Assembly (NCBI GenBank): GCA_006226775.1
Contig: SBGD01000011.1
Location: forward strand, 62,001 to 126,000
Direction of reading: 5' to 3'
Length of the DNA stretch: 64,000 nucleotides
Source of the DNA: Paracoccaceae bacterium
GTDB taxonomy: Bacteria > Pseudomonadota > Alphaproteobacteria > Rhodobacterales > Rhodobacteraceae
Part shown: piece by piece, positions 1 to 8,762 of the stretch
How the letters are laid out: every line of letters starts with the position of its first letter
Position numbering within the stretch: position 1 is the stretch's first letter
Made by a program: the position numbers and the translations under genes
The notes under the pieces: generated by a model
What the model saw: only the letters and a program-made list of their open reading frames with translations
What the model was told of the DNA's origin: nothing
Databases searched by the model: none

Positions 1-755
1 GGCGCATGGCCGCCCAGCTCCATCAGCACCCGGGTGTCGTGCTGTGCGGCCAGGCCCGTCAGGTGCCGCCCCACCACGGTCGAGCCGGTGAAGGCCACCA
101 GCCGCACCGGATCCTGCGGGATCAGGTGGCCCGAGATCTCGGCCGGGTCGCCGAAGACGAGGTTCAGCACCCCGGCGGGCAGCCCCGCATCCTCGAAGGC
201 GCGGGCGATGTGGATCGCACCGGCGGGGGTTTCCTCGGCGGCCTTGAGGATGATGGAACAGCCCGAGGCCAGCGCGCCGCCGATCTTGCGGGCCGGCTGG
301 CTCATCGGGAAGTTCCAGGGCGAGAAGGCGGCAACCACGCCGACGGGATGGTGATGCACGGTGAAACGGTGCCCCGGCGCGGCGGGAATGATGCGGCCAT
401 AGGTGCGCATCGCCTCGCCCGCGTCCCACTCGAAGAACTCGGCGCCGCGGATCACCTCGAGCCGGGCCTGGGCCAGCGGCTTGCCGTGTTCCAGGGTGAT
501 GGCCCGGGCAATCTCGTCCTGGCGGTCGCGCAGCAGGGCGGCGGCGCGCAGGATGGTGTCGGCGCGGTCGCGCGGCGCGGTGCGGCTCCAAATTCGGAAC
601 CCCTCGACCGCGGCCTCGAGCGCATCGTCCAGGTCGCTGAGCGCGGCGCAGGGCAGGCGGCCGATCTCCTCTTCCGTCGCCGGGTTGACCACGGCCATGT
701 CGCGGCGCGCGCCGCGCCATTTGCCACCGATGAAGAGTTGCAGCTTGGGATACAT
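1..755 (-). CDS. Aldehyde dehydrogenase, NAD(P)+-dependent (3' end outside window)
   Basis: Only the first 251 residues are present; the gene runs off the left edge. It belongs to the NAD(P)+-dependent aldehyde dehydrogenase superfamily, cytosolic enzymes that oxidise an aldehyde to the acid. Visible landmarks are PWNFP (146-150), the cofactor-binding Lys171, FTGST (222-226) and the general base Glu246 in the motif MELGGHAP; the catalytic Cys would lie beyond the edge. It follows the LysR gene on the same strand after a 49-base gap. Beside a 3-hydroxyanthranilate dioxygenase it could be the 2-aminomuconate-semialdehyde dehydrogenase of that pathway, but the sequence also fits succinate-semialdehyde-type enzymes; the substrate is inference. 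Confidence 0.9.
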   Translation of the reverse strand, partial: MYPKLQLFIGGKWRGARRDMAVVNPATEEEIGRLPCAALSDLDDALEAAVEGFRIWSRTAPRDRADTILRAAALLRDRQDEIARAITLEHGKPLAQARLEVIRGAEFFEWDAGEAMRTYGRIIPAAPGHRFTVHHHPVGVVAAFSPWNFPMSQPARKIGGALASGCSIILKAAEETPAGAIHIARAFEDAGLPAGVLNLVFGDPAEISGHLIPQDPVRLVAFTGSTVVGRHLTGLAAQHDTRVLMELGGHA

Positions 756-804
756 GTCAGGCGCCTTTCGTCGTTCTCCGTCCCAGATCACGCATCCGCT
801 GCCA

Positions 805-1800
805 TCACTTCAAGTGAATTGGCTGAATACGGGTATCGCTTTGGGGAATACCCATCCGCCGCGACTCCGAGGCCTGGTGCAGCGCCGCCTTGAAGGCCCG
901 GCCCGCCGGCGACAGGTCGTCATCGGCGCGCAGCGAGATGCCGATCGGCCCCTGGCCCATCGGCACGTCCCAGTCGAGCCGGGCGAGCAGCCCGTTGGCG
1001 AGGTCCTGCGACACCACCTCGGCGGGCATCAGGCAGATCAGGTCGCGCGCCTGGAGCAGCCCGCGGTTGGTCAGGTAGGACACGCTCTCGATGGTCACCG
1101 GCGGGACGTATTGCTGCTGGCCGACGAAGAAATGATCGACCTGGCGGCGCAGGGTGGTCTCCAGCGGCGGCAGGATCCAGCCGAAGGGCTTGGTCTGGGC
1201 AAAGGAGATGCCGGTGCGGCCCGCCAGCGGATGGCCACAGCCGACAATGGCGAGGATGCGGTCCTCGAACAGCTTTTCCTGGCGGATCTTGGTGCGGTGC
1301 CGGTGCGAGGGCAGGCGGCCCACCACCATGTCGATCTCGCCCGCCAGAAGCCCCGGCATCAGCACCTCGTTGGTGCCCTCGATCACCTTGACGGCGACAT
1401 TGGGACGCTCGGCCAGCAGGATCTCGATCGCGGCGGGCAGCAGGCTGGTGGCGGCGGCCAGCAGGATGCCCACCACCACCCGGCCGGAATTGCCCTCGCG
1501 CAGGTCGTCAAGCTCCTGCGCGGCATTCGAGATCTGGGCGAAGATCAGCTTGCCGTGGCGGATCAGCGTCTCGCCGAAGACCGTGGGCACGACGCCGCGA
1601 TTGGTGCGGGTGAAGAGCTTGACCTCGAAATCAAGCTCGAGGTCCTGGATCATCTTGGTGGCGGCGGGCTGCGAGATGCCCATCTCGCGCGCCGCGTTCT
1701 GGATATTGCCATGCAGGCCCACCGCCACCAGCAGCCGCAACTGCCGCAGCTTCAGCCGGTTCAGCGCCCGGTCGACGATGCGCGCGTGCCGGTCGATCAC
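805..1800 (-). CDS. LysR-family transcriptional regulator
   Basis: A 331-residue LysR-type regulator, slightly longer than the usual 300. The N-terminal winged helix-turn-helix (about residues 17-77) carries the typical segments NAAREMGISQPAATK and TNRGVVPT; the rest is the periplasmic-binding-like effector domain. It is divergent from the DHDPS-fold gene at 2022, the classical arrangement for a LysR protein that activates its neighbour and represses itself, and the 221-base gap holds a TATC-N9-GATA box. The aldehyde dehydrogenase follows on the same strand, so it may be co-transcribed. The effector is unknown; a pathway intermediate of 3-hydroxyanthranilate breakdown is a reasonable guess. 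Confidence 0.93.
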   Translation of the reverse strand: MIDRHARIVDRALNRLKLRQLRLLVAVGLHGNIQNAAREMGISQPAATKMIQDLELDFEVKLFTRTNRGVVPTVFGETLIRHGKLIFAQISNAAQELDDLREGNSGRVVVGILLAAATSLLPAAIEILLAERPNVAVKVIEGTNEVLMPGLLAGEIDMVVGRLPSHRHRTKIRQEKLFEDRILAIVGCGHPLAGRTGISFAQTKPFGWILPPLETTLRRQVDHFFVGQQQYVPPVTIESVSYLTNRGLLQARDLICLMPAEVVSQDLANGLLARLDWDVPMGQGPIGISLRADDDLSPAGRAFKAALHQASESRRMGIPQSDTRIQPIHLK

Positions 1801-1922
1801 GCGCCGCCCCGCAGGCGGCGTGCCGATCCGTGGCGCAAAGGTGCGCCGCTATGGCCCGGGTTGGGTGTCATGGGCGGCATCCTAGGCCGGATCGGCGCAA
1901 AACTGAACTGAAATGCCCGCGC

Positions 1923-1939
1923 TATCCGATTTTCCGATA
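1923..1939. promoter_or_regulatory. Candidate LysR operator (T-N11-A box)
   Basis: TATC (1923-1926) and GATA (1936-1939) form an inverted repeat with a 9-base spacer, which contains the T-N11-A core of LysR-family sites. It lies between the divergent LysR gene and the DHDPS-fold gene, about 83 bases upstream of the latter's start. Position and symmetry fit; binding is inferred. Confidence 0.45.
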
Positions 1940-2021
1940 CCCACTTGCGGGCTTTCGGCTTGGAAAATCCCGCCGTCCTGCGGATGGTTGGCGGCGACCG
2001 GATCGAAAAGGGGCCCGCCCG

Positions 2022-2975
2022 ATGAACTATGCGAAACACGACGCCAAGGCCCATGCCCGCGAGCACATGACCGGCATCTGGGCAGCGGCGCTGAACCCGT
2101 TCAACGACGACCTCAGCCTCGACGAGGCGGGCCTGCGCGCCAATATCCGCCACTGGATCGACGATCTGGACATCAAGGGGCTGTTCATCGCCGGCAAGCA
2201 GGGCGAGTTCTGGTCGATGACGCTGGACGAGCGCAAGCGCAACATGACCATCGCGGTCGAGGAATGCGCCGGCAAGTCGGGCACGATCATGTCGATCTCG
2301 GATCAGAACATGGAGACCGCGCTGGACCTCGGCCGCCATGCCCAGGCCTGCGGCGCCGATTACGTGGTGGTCCATGCGCCGATGCTCAGCTTCTGCGAGG
2401 ATCGCGGCGAGGTGCTCTATCAATATTACAAGCGGTTCTGCGACGAGCTCGACATCGGCATCGCCATGTGGAGCCATCCCGACAGCGGCTACCTGATGCA
2501 GCCCGAGGAATGCGCGCGGATCGCCGATCTGCCCAATATCGTGGCGATCAAGTATTCCGTCCCGCGCGAGATGTACGTGCGGCTCACCCATATGGTCGGC
2601 GACCGGATCCATGTCTCGACCTCGGCCGAGCATGAATGGCTCGACAATATCCTCGAACTGGACTGGAAGCTCTATCTGTGCTCCTCGCCGCCCTACCAGT
2701 TGCAGACCGCCAGGGACCAGCGGATGAACGAATACACCAGGCTGGCCTTTGCCGGAAAGGCCGACGAGGCGCGGCGCGTCTTCGACAGCCTCAACCCGGT
2801 GCGCGACGCCATCCGGCGGACCAAGCCCAAGGGCAAGCCGACCGCCTTCGGCAAGTACTGGCAGGAGTTGCTGGGCCAGCACGGCGGCGCCGTGCGCCCG
2901 CCGATGCTGGAGCTGAGCGAGGCCGAGAAGGACATCATCGCCAAGGGCTTCGCGGAATGCGGGCTGAAGGTGTGA
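2022..2975 (+). CDS. DHDPS/N-acetylneuraminate lyase-fold aldolase or hydratase, atypical
   Basis: 317 residues, a TIM-barrel class I aldolase of the dihydrodipicolinate synthase superfamily. The Schiff-base lysine is Lys177 in AIKYS. Other hallmarks differ from true DapA: the GTTGE loop is GKQGE (58-62), and the usual PYYN tyrosine region reads HAPML (118-122). That argues against lysine biosynthesis and for another 2-oxo-acid aldolase or a dehydratase. ATG 2022 is chosen because homology begins right after it. It opens the plus-strand unit with 3-hydroxyanthranilate dioxygenase and a TRAP transporter, so a role late in that catabolic route (pyruvate-forming aldol cleavage) is plausible but unproven. 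Confidence 0.82.
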   Translation: MNYAKHDAKAHAREHMTGIWAAALNPFNDDLSLDEAGLRANIRHWIDDLDIKGLFIAGKQGEFWSMTLDERKRNMTIAVEECAGKSGTIMSISDQNMETALDLGRHAQACGADYVVVHAPMLSFCEDRGEVLYQYYKRFCDELDIGIAMWSHPDSGYLMQPEECARIADLPNIVAIKYSVPREMYVRLTHMVGDRIHVSTSAEHEWLDNILELDWKLYLCSSPPYQLQTARDQRMNEYTRLAFAGKADEARRVFDSLNPVRDAIRRTKPKGKPTAFGKYWQELLGQHGGAVRPPMLELSEAEKDIIAKGFAECGLKV

Positions 2976-2989
2976 CCGGTCAGGTATAA

Positions 2990-4616
<1,627 letters not shown>

Positions 4617-4633
4617 TCGCCGGAAGGTGTCGG

Positions 4634-4663
4634 ACATGGCGCGGGCCCGGGCCCGCGCCATGT
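4634..4663. repeat. Perfect 30-base palindrome between dctP and dctQ
   Basis: Positions 4634-4648 are the exact reverse complement of 4649-4663 (arm starts ACATGGCGCGGG). The transcript would form a very GC-rich hairpin with a minimal loop and no following T-run. It sits between the binding-protein and permease genes, where such hairpins often stabilise the upstream mRNA so that more binding protein than permease is made; that role is inferred. Confidence 0.8.
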
Positions 4664-4679
4664 GTCCTGGGGGAAGCGC

Positions 4680-5204
4680 ATGTTGTACCGGATATCGGCC
4701 TTCTGGGCCCGGGTCGAGCTTTGGGCCGCGGCGGGCCTCACCCTCGTGGTGACGCTGCTGATCCTGCTCAACGTGGTGACGCGGACCGCCGGGAACGCGC
4801 TGTTCTGGGTCGATGAACTGGCGATCTATGCCATGGTCTGGATGGCCTTCCTCGGCGCCTCGGCGGCGCTGCACCACCGCAGTGCGGTGGCGATCACCCT
4901 GCTGCCCGACGTGGTCTCGCCAAGGGCGCGGCGCATGATCGACAAGGGCGTCGATCTGGTGGTCTTCGGCTTTGCGCTGGCGATGCTCTGGTTCTGCTGG
5001 CGCTGGTTTTTGCCACTCGACATCGCGCAGGCGGGCTTTGACCGCATCGCCTTTCAGGGCCGGACGTTCAACTTCATCTATGCCGAGCCGACCCTGACGC
5101 TGGGGGTGCCGAAATACCTGTTCTGGCTGATCATGTGGCTGTTCGCCCTGGGCGCCACGCTGCATTCCGCCATGCACCTGTTCGGCCAGAGGCCGGCGCG
5201 ATGA
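4680..5204 (+). CDS. dctQ: TRAP transporter small permease, DctQ type
   Basis: 174 residues with four predicted membrane segments (about residues 14-38, 50-68, 88-108 and 133-155), the standard DctQ layout. It joins the large subunit DctM in the inner membrane. ATG 4680 is preferred over the in-frame GTG at 4662 because GGGGGAAG lies just ahead of it, and the GTG overlaps the palindrome at 4634-4663. Its stop overlaps the start of dctM by four bases (ATGA), so the two are translationally coupled. Confidence 0.88.
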   Translation: MLYRISAFWARVELWAAAGLTLVVTLLILLNVVTRTAGNALFWVDELAIYAMVWMAFLGASAALHHRSAVAITLLPDVVSPRARRMIDKGVDLVVFGFALAMLWFCWRWFLPLDIAQAGFDRIAFQGRTFNFIYAEPTLTLGVPKYLFWLIMWLFALGATLHSAMHLFGQRPAR

Positions 5205-6463
5205 GCCCGGTCGTCTTTCTTGTCACGCTGTTCTTGTCGGTGCCCATCGCCATCGTGCTGGGGGTGACGGCGATCTGGTACATCTGGGAAAGCGGCAACA
5301 CCATCCTCTACGACAGCCTGGCGCAGAAGATGTTCGCCGGGCTCGAGAATTACGGGCTGCTGGCGATCCCGCTCTTCATGCTGACCGGCGAGTTGATGAA
5401 CGAGGGCGGCATGACCCGCCGGTTGATCGCGCTGGCGCGGATCTTCGTCGGCGGGTTTGGCGGCGGGCTGGCCTATATCAACCTGCTGGCCAACATGTTC
5501 ATGGCCGCGATCATCGGCTCGGCCACGGCGCAGATCGCGGTGATGTCGCGCGCCATGGTCCCGGCGATGGAGGAGGAGGGCTATGACAAGGGTTTTGCCG
5601 CCGCCACCACCGCCGCGGGCGGCCTGCTGGCGCCGGTGATCCCGCCGTCGATGATGTTCGTGATCTTCGGCGTGCTGGCGCAGGTGCCGATCGGCGAGAT
5701 GTTCATCGCCGGCATCCTGCCCGGGTTGATCCTGGCGGCAAGCTTCGCGCTGGTGATCACCCTGATCGGCTGGAAGACCCGCTTTCCGCGGAGCGACTGG
5801 ATGAGCGCGGGCGAGGCTTTCAAGGCCCTTGCCGCGGCGCTGCCCGCGCTGACCATCCCGGTGGCGATCATCGGCGGCATCCTGCTGGGCATCGCCACGC
5901 CGACGGAATCGGCCGCCGTCGCCTCGCTGGTGGCCTTCGTGGTGGGCTGGCTGGTCTATGGCGATCTCGATCCGCGCAACCTTGGCCGGATGTTCATGCG
6001 CACCGCCACCAATGCCTCGATGATCCTGTTCATGATCGCCGCCGCCAGCGTCTTCGGCTGGGTCATCATCTACGAGGAACTGCCGCAGAAGCTGGCCGCG
6101 CTGATCACCACCGTCACCGCCAATCCCTTCGTCTTCCTGCTGATCGTCAATGCGTCCCTGCTGCTGGTCGGCATGGTGATCGACGGCATCGCGGCGATCA
6201 TCCTGATCACGCCGATCCTTCTGCCGATCGCCACTGGATCCTACGACATCAGCCCCTACCAGTTCGGCGTGGTGATCTGCCTCAACCTTGCGCTGGGCCT
6301 GCTGACCCCGCCGGTGGGCATCGGGCTCTATATCGCCTCGTCGATGAGCGACACGCCGCCGGGGTCGATCCTGAAATCGCTCTGGCCCTTCCTGATCGCC
6401 GTGGCGGCGATCCTGGTGCTGCTCAGCTATGCGCCGGTGCTGTCGACCTACCTGGTGCAGTAA
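5201..6463 (+). CDS. dctM: TRAP transporter large permease, DctM type
   Basis: 420 residues, the usual DctM length, hydrophobic throughout with about 12 membrane segments. It forms the ion-coupled channel of the TRAP transporter. Characteristic stretches include GLLAIPLFMLTGELMN, the PSMMFVIFG loop and GIATPTESAA. Start ATG 5201 overlaps the dctQ stop. It closes the aromatic uptake and cleavage operon: the next gene is convergent, 11 bases away. Confidence 0.94.
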   Translation: MSPVVFLVTLFLSVPIAIVLGVTAIWYIWESGNTILYDSLAQKMFAGLENYGLLAIPLFMLTGELMNEGGMTRRLIALARIFVGGFGGGLAYINLLANMFMAAIIGSATAQIAVMSRAMVPAMEEEGYDKGFAAATTAAGGLLAPVIPPSMMFVIFGVLAQVPIGEMFIAGILPGLILAASFALVITLIGWKTRFPRSDWMSAGEAFKALAAALPALTIPVAIIGGILLGIATPTESAAVASLVAFVVGWLVYGDLDPRNLGRMFMRTATNASMILFMIAAASVFGWVIIYEELPQKLAALITTVTANPFVFLLIVNASLLLVGMVIDGIAAIILITPILLPIATGSYDISPYQFGVVICLNLALGLLTPPVGIGLYIASSMSDTPPGSILKSLWPFLIAVAAILVLLSYAPVLSTYLVQ

Positions 6464-6474
6464 GCGCGGCGTCG

Positions 6475-7134
6475 TCACCGCCGGGCGAAGCTCTGTCCCG
6501 CAAGCCAGCCGGCGATCCACCCGCCGAGATGCGCCTGCCAGGCAAGGCCGCCGGAGAGGAAGAGATAGAGCGCGATATTGGCGGCAACCAGCCCCAGGAT
6601 CGCGGTGAGGATCGGCTGCAGCGGCAGGCCCGCGCGGCGGCGCAGGCGGAAATCCATCGCCTGCCACAGCCCGATCAAGCCGAAGACCGCGCCCGACGCG
6701 CCGATCATCGGCGCAGAGCTGGACGAGAGCAGCCCGAAACAGCCCGCGCCCGCAATCGCCGCCAGCAACAGCACCAGCAATGTCCGCCCGGCGCCCACCT
6801 GGGCCGAGACGAATTTGCCCAGCGCCAGGAGCACGACGCCGTTCATCGCCAGGTGGGCGAGCCCGCCATGCAGGAAGGCATGGCTGACGAACATCACCGC
6901 CGTCTGGCCGGGATAGATCGGCGGCATCGCCCCGGCAAGGACCGGCTGCCAGAAGGCGCCCAGGGCATAGGCGCCCCAGCGCAGGTCCTCGCCTCCGAAC
7001 ATGCCCGCATCCGACAGGGTGAGGATCAGTTCGATGACGGTCATGAGGCCCACGAGGACCCACAGGACTCCCGGCGCGCCGCTCTGCGGCACCGCGCGGG
7101 GGGATCGACGCTTTCGGGGGAATGCGGTTTTCAT
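6475..7134 (-). CDS. Rhomboid-family intramembrane serine protease
   Basis: 219 residues with six or seven membrane segments. Rhomboids cut membrane proteins inside or near the bilayer with a Ser-His dyad. Visible are the nucleophile Ser147 in GASGAVFG, His202 in AHLGGW, and the HLAMN motif (His94, Asn98). The N terminus is a short basic cytoplasmic tail (RKRRS). It stands alone, convergent with dctM and divergent from the leucine-rich-repeat gene. The substrate is unknown. Confidence 0.9.
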   Translation of the reverse strand: MKTAFPRKRRSPRAVPQSGAPGVLWVLVGLMTVIELILTLSDAGMFGGEDLRWGAYALGAFWQPVLAGAMPPIYPGQTAVMFVSHAFLHGGLAHLAMNGVVLLALGKFVSAQVGAGRTLLVLLLAAIAGAGCFGLLSSSSAPMIGASGAVFGLIGLWQAMDFRLRRRAGLPLQPILTAILGLVAANIALYLFLSGGLAWQAHLGGWIAGWLAGQSFARR

Positions 7135-7431
7135 GATTGCGAGATAAGCCCTCGGGGCAGGGGGGCCAAGGTCGAACTTTCACTTCGGAGCGCTTCGTGA
7201 GGACAGGTCCCTGAGAGCCGATGGTCCGGGTTCGACCCGACAGGCGCCGATCTTGCGGGCCGATGCGACCGGCCCCGTCGTTCCTGACCCGATCCGATGC
7301 GGCATCGCGGAACGCCAGGACCGACTCGTGTCTCGAAGGGGAAAAGTGCCGGGCATGGGGGAAAAATCGGCGCTGGTTCCCTGAAATCACCAGATTTCCG
7401 ATCCAGGGTCGGGGAAATCACGCTCAAAGGG

Positions 7432-8640
7432 ATGGACTGCATGGCGCCGGAAAGAAGAGTCATGTTCGCAATCACGATGCTCGCCGGACTTGGCCTGCTC
7501 GGCATTGCCTTTTACGGACTGGCCAAACCGACCCCCGGGTTGTTCAACCGCGCGCCGCAGCTCAGCGCGCAGGGCGCGGCCTTGGCCGATCACATCGAGG
7601 ATCTCGCCTCCGATCCCGCGCTCGACGCAGTCCCGGCGCTGAAGGCCACCCTTGTCGCGCCGGTGCGCGAGGCCGTCGAGGAAAAGCCCGCCGTCCCGCC
7701 GACCTGCGAGAAGGACGGCCTTCCCGGACTGGGTTTCGCGCGGCAATGCGTCACGCGCGCGACCGGTGCCATGACCGTGCTCGCCGGGGAATTTCCCTGG
7801 CTGGCGCAGATGGAGGGCTACGACGCCCTGACCGCCATCCGCATCCAGTCGGTGAAGACCGACACGCTGGATGTCCTCACCCGGTTCCCCAATCTTCTCA
7901 ACGTCACCGTTGTCACTTCCGAGATCGGCGATGCCTCGGCCCTGGCCTCGCTGCCCCGATTGCAAATCGTGACACTGACCGGGACGATCGAGGGCGACCT
8001 GTCCTTCCTGCATCAGCAGCCGGGACTGACCAGCCTGACGCTGGATGGTCTGCAGACGGCCGATCTGTCACCGCTTGCGGGTCTTGCCGAATTGCGCGAC
8101 CTCGTCCTGGCCGGGCCGGCGATCACCGAGATCTCGGCCCTGGGCAATCTTGGCGCCTTGCGCGAGCTGGTGATCAAGGCCCCGGCGCTGTCGGACCTGT
8201 CGCCCTTGGCCAACCTGGCGGCGATGCGCGTTGTCTCCCTGATTGCGCCCGCGGTCCAGGACCTGACGCCCCTGTCCGCCATGCCGCAGCTTTACAAGCT
8301 GACGCTCGCCCACGCCCAATTGCCCGACTACGGCCAGTTGGGACGGATCGAGGACCTGTCGGACCTGTCGCTGTCGGGATCGACGGGCGTCGAGGTGTCC
8401 TTTGCAAGAGACCTGCCGCGCCTGCAACGGCTCAGCCTCGGAGATACCGATGTGCAGGACATCACGCCGCTGCAACACCTGGCCTCGATCAACAGCGTGA
8501 ACCTGATTGGCACGCAAAACGTCGATGTCGCGCCGCTGGCCACCTTGCCCGCGTTGAAGATGCTCCACCTGACCGGCGCGACCCCGGTGAACCTGGCGCG
8601 GTTCAAGGCGGCCCGGCCCGGTGTCACGATCTTCGAGTGA
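7432..8640 (+). CDS. Leucine-rich-repeat protein with N-terminal membrane anchor
   Basis: 402 residues. A hydrophobic segment near residues 10-30 suggests a signal anchor, followed by a spacer with two cysteines (TCEKDG and RQCVT) and then about a dozen repeats of roughly 22 residues of the SDS22/internalin type, for example LSPLAGLAELRDLVLAG and LTPLSAMPQLYKLTLA. Such solenoids bind proteins; no catalytic domain is seen. The start is uncertain: ATG 7432 touches AAAGGG directly, while ATG 7441 has a better spacing and ATG 7462 would still keep the anchor. It converges on the RTX gene. Function unknown. Confidence 0.78.
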   Translation: MDCMAPERRVMFAITMLAGLGLLGIAFYGLAKPTPGLFNRAPQLSAQGAALADHIEDLASDPALDAVPALKATLVAPVREAVEEKPAVPPTCEKDGLPGLGFARQCVTRATGAMTVLAGEFPWLAQMEGYDALTAIRIQSVKTDTLDVLTRFPNLLNVTVVTSEIGDASALASLPRLQIVTLTGTIEGDLSFLHQQPGLTSLTLDGLQTADLSPLAGLAELRDLVLAGPAITEISALGNLGALRELVIKAPALSDLSPLANLAAMRVVSLIAPAVQDLTPLSAMPQLYKLTLAHAQLPDYGQLGRIEDLSDLSLSGSTGVEVSFARDLPRLQRLSLGDTDVQDITPLQHLASINSVNLIGTQNVDVAPLATLPALKMLHLTGATPVNLARFKAARPGVTIFE

Positions 8641-8762
8641 GCGTTGGGGCGGGGGGTCGAACTTCTGCCGGTTGGCAAGGTTGCTGAGCCGACCATTACT
8701 CCGACAGGACTGAAGGCCCAGGCGACGGATGACAGGTTGGAGCCGATCCGCCGCCCTGTCTG

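Noticed and set aside
829-852. GGGTAT...ATACCC hairpin near the end of the LysR gene
   Set aside because: Short arms inside coding sequence; no support as attenuator.
7229-7250. GGTTCGACCC resembling a tRNA T-arm
   Set aside because: No matching acceptor, D or anticodon stem could be folded around it.
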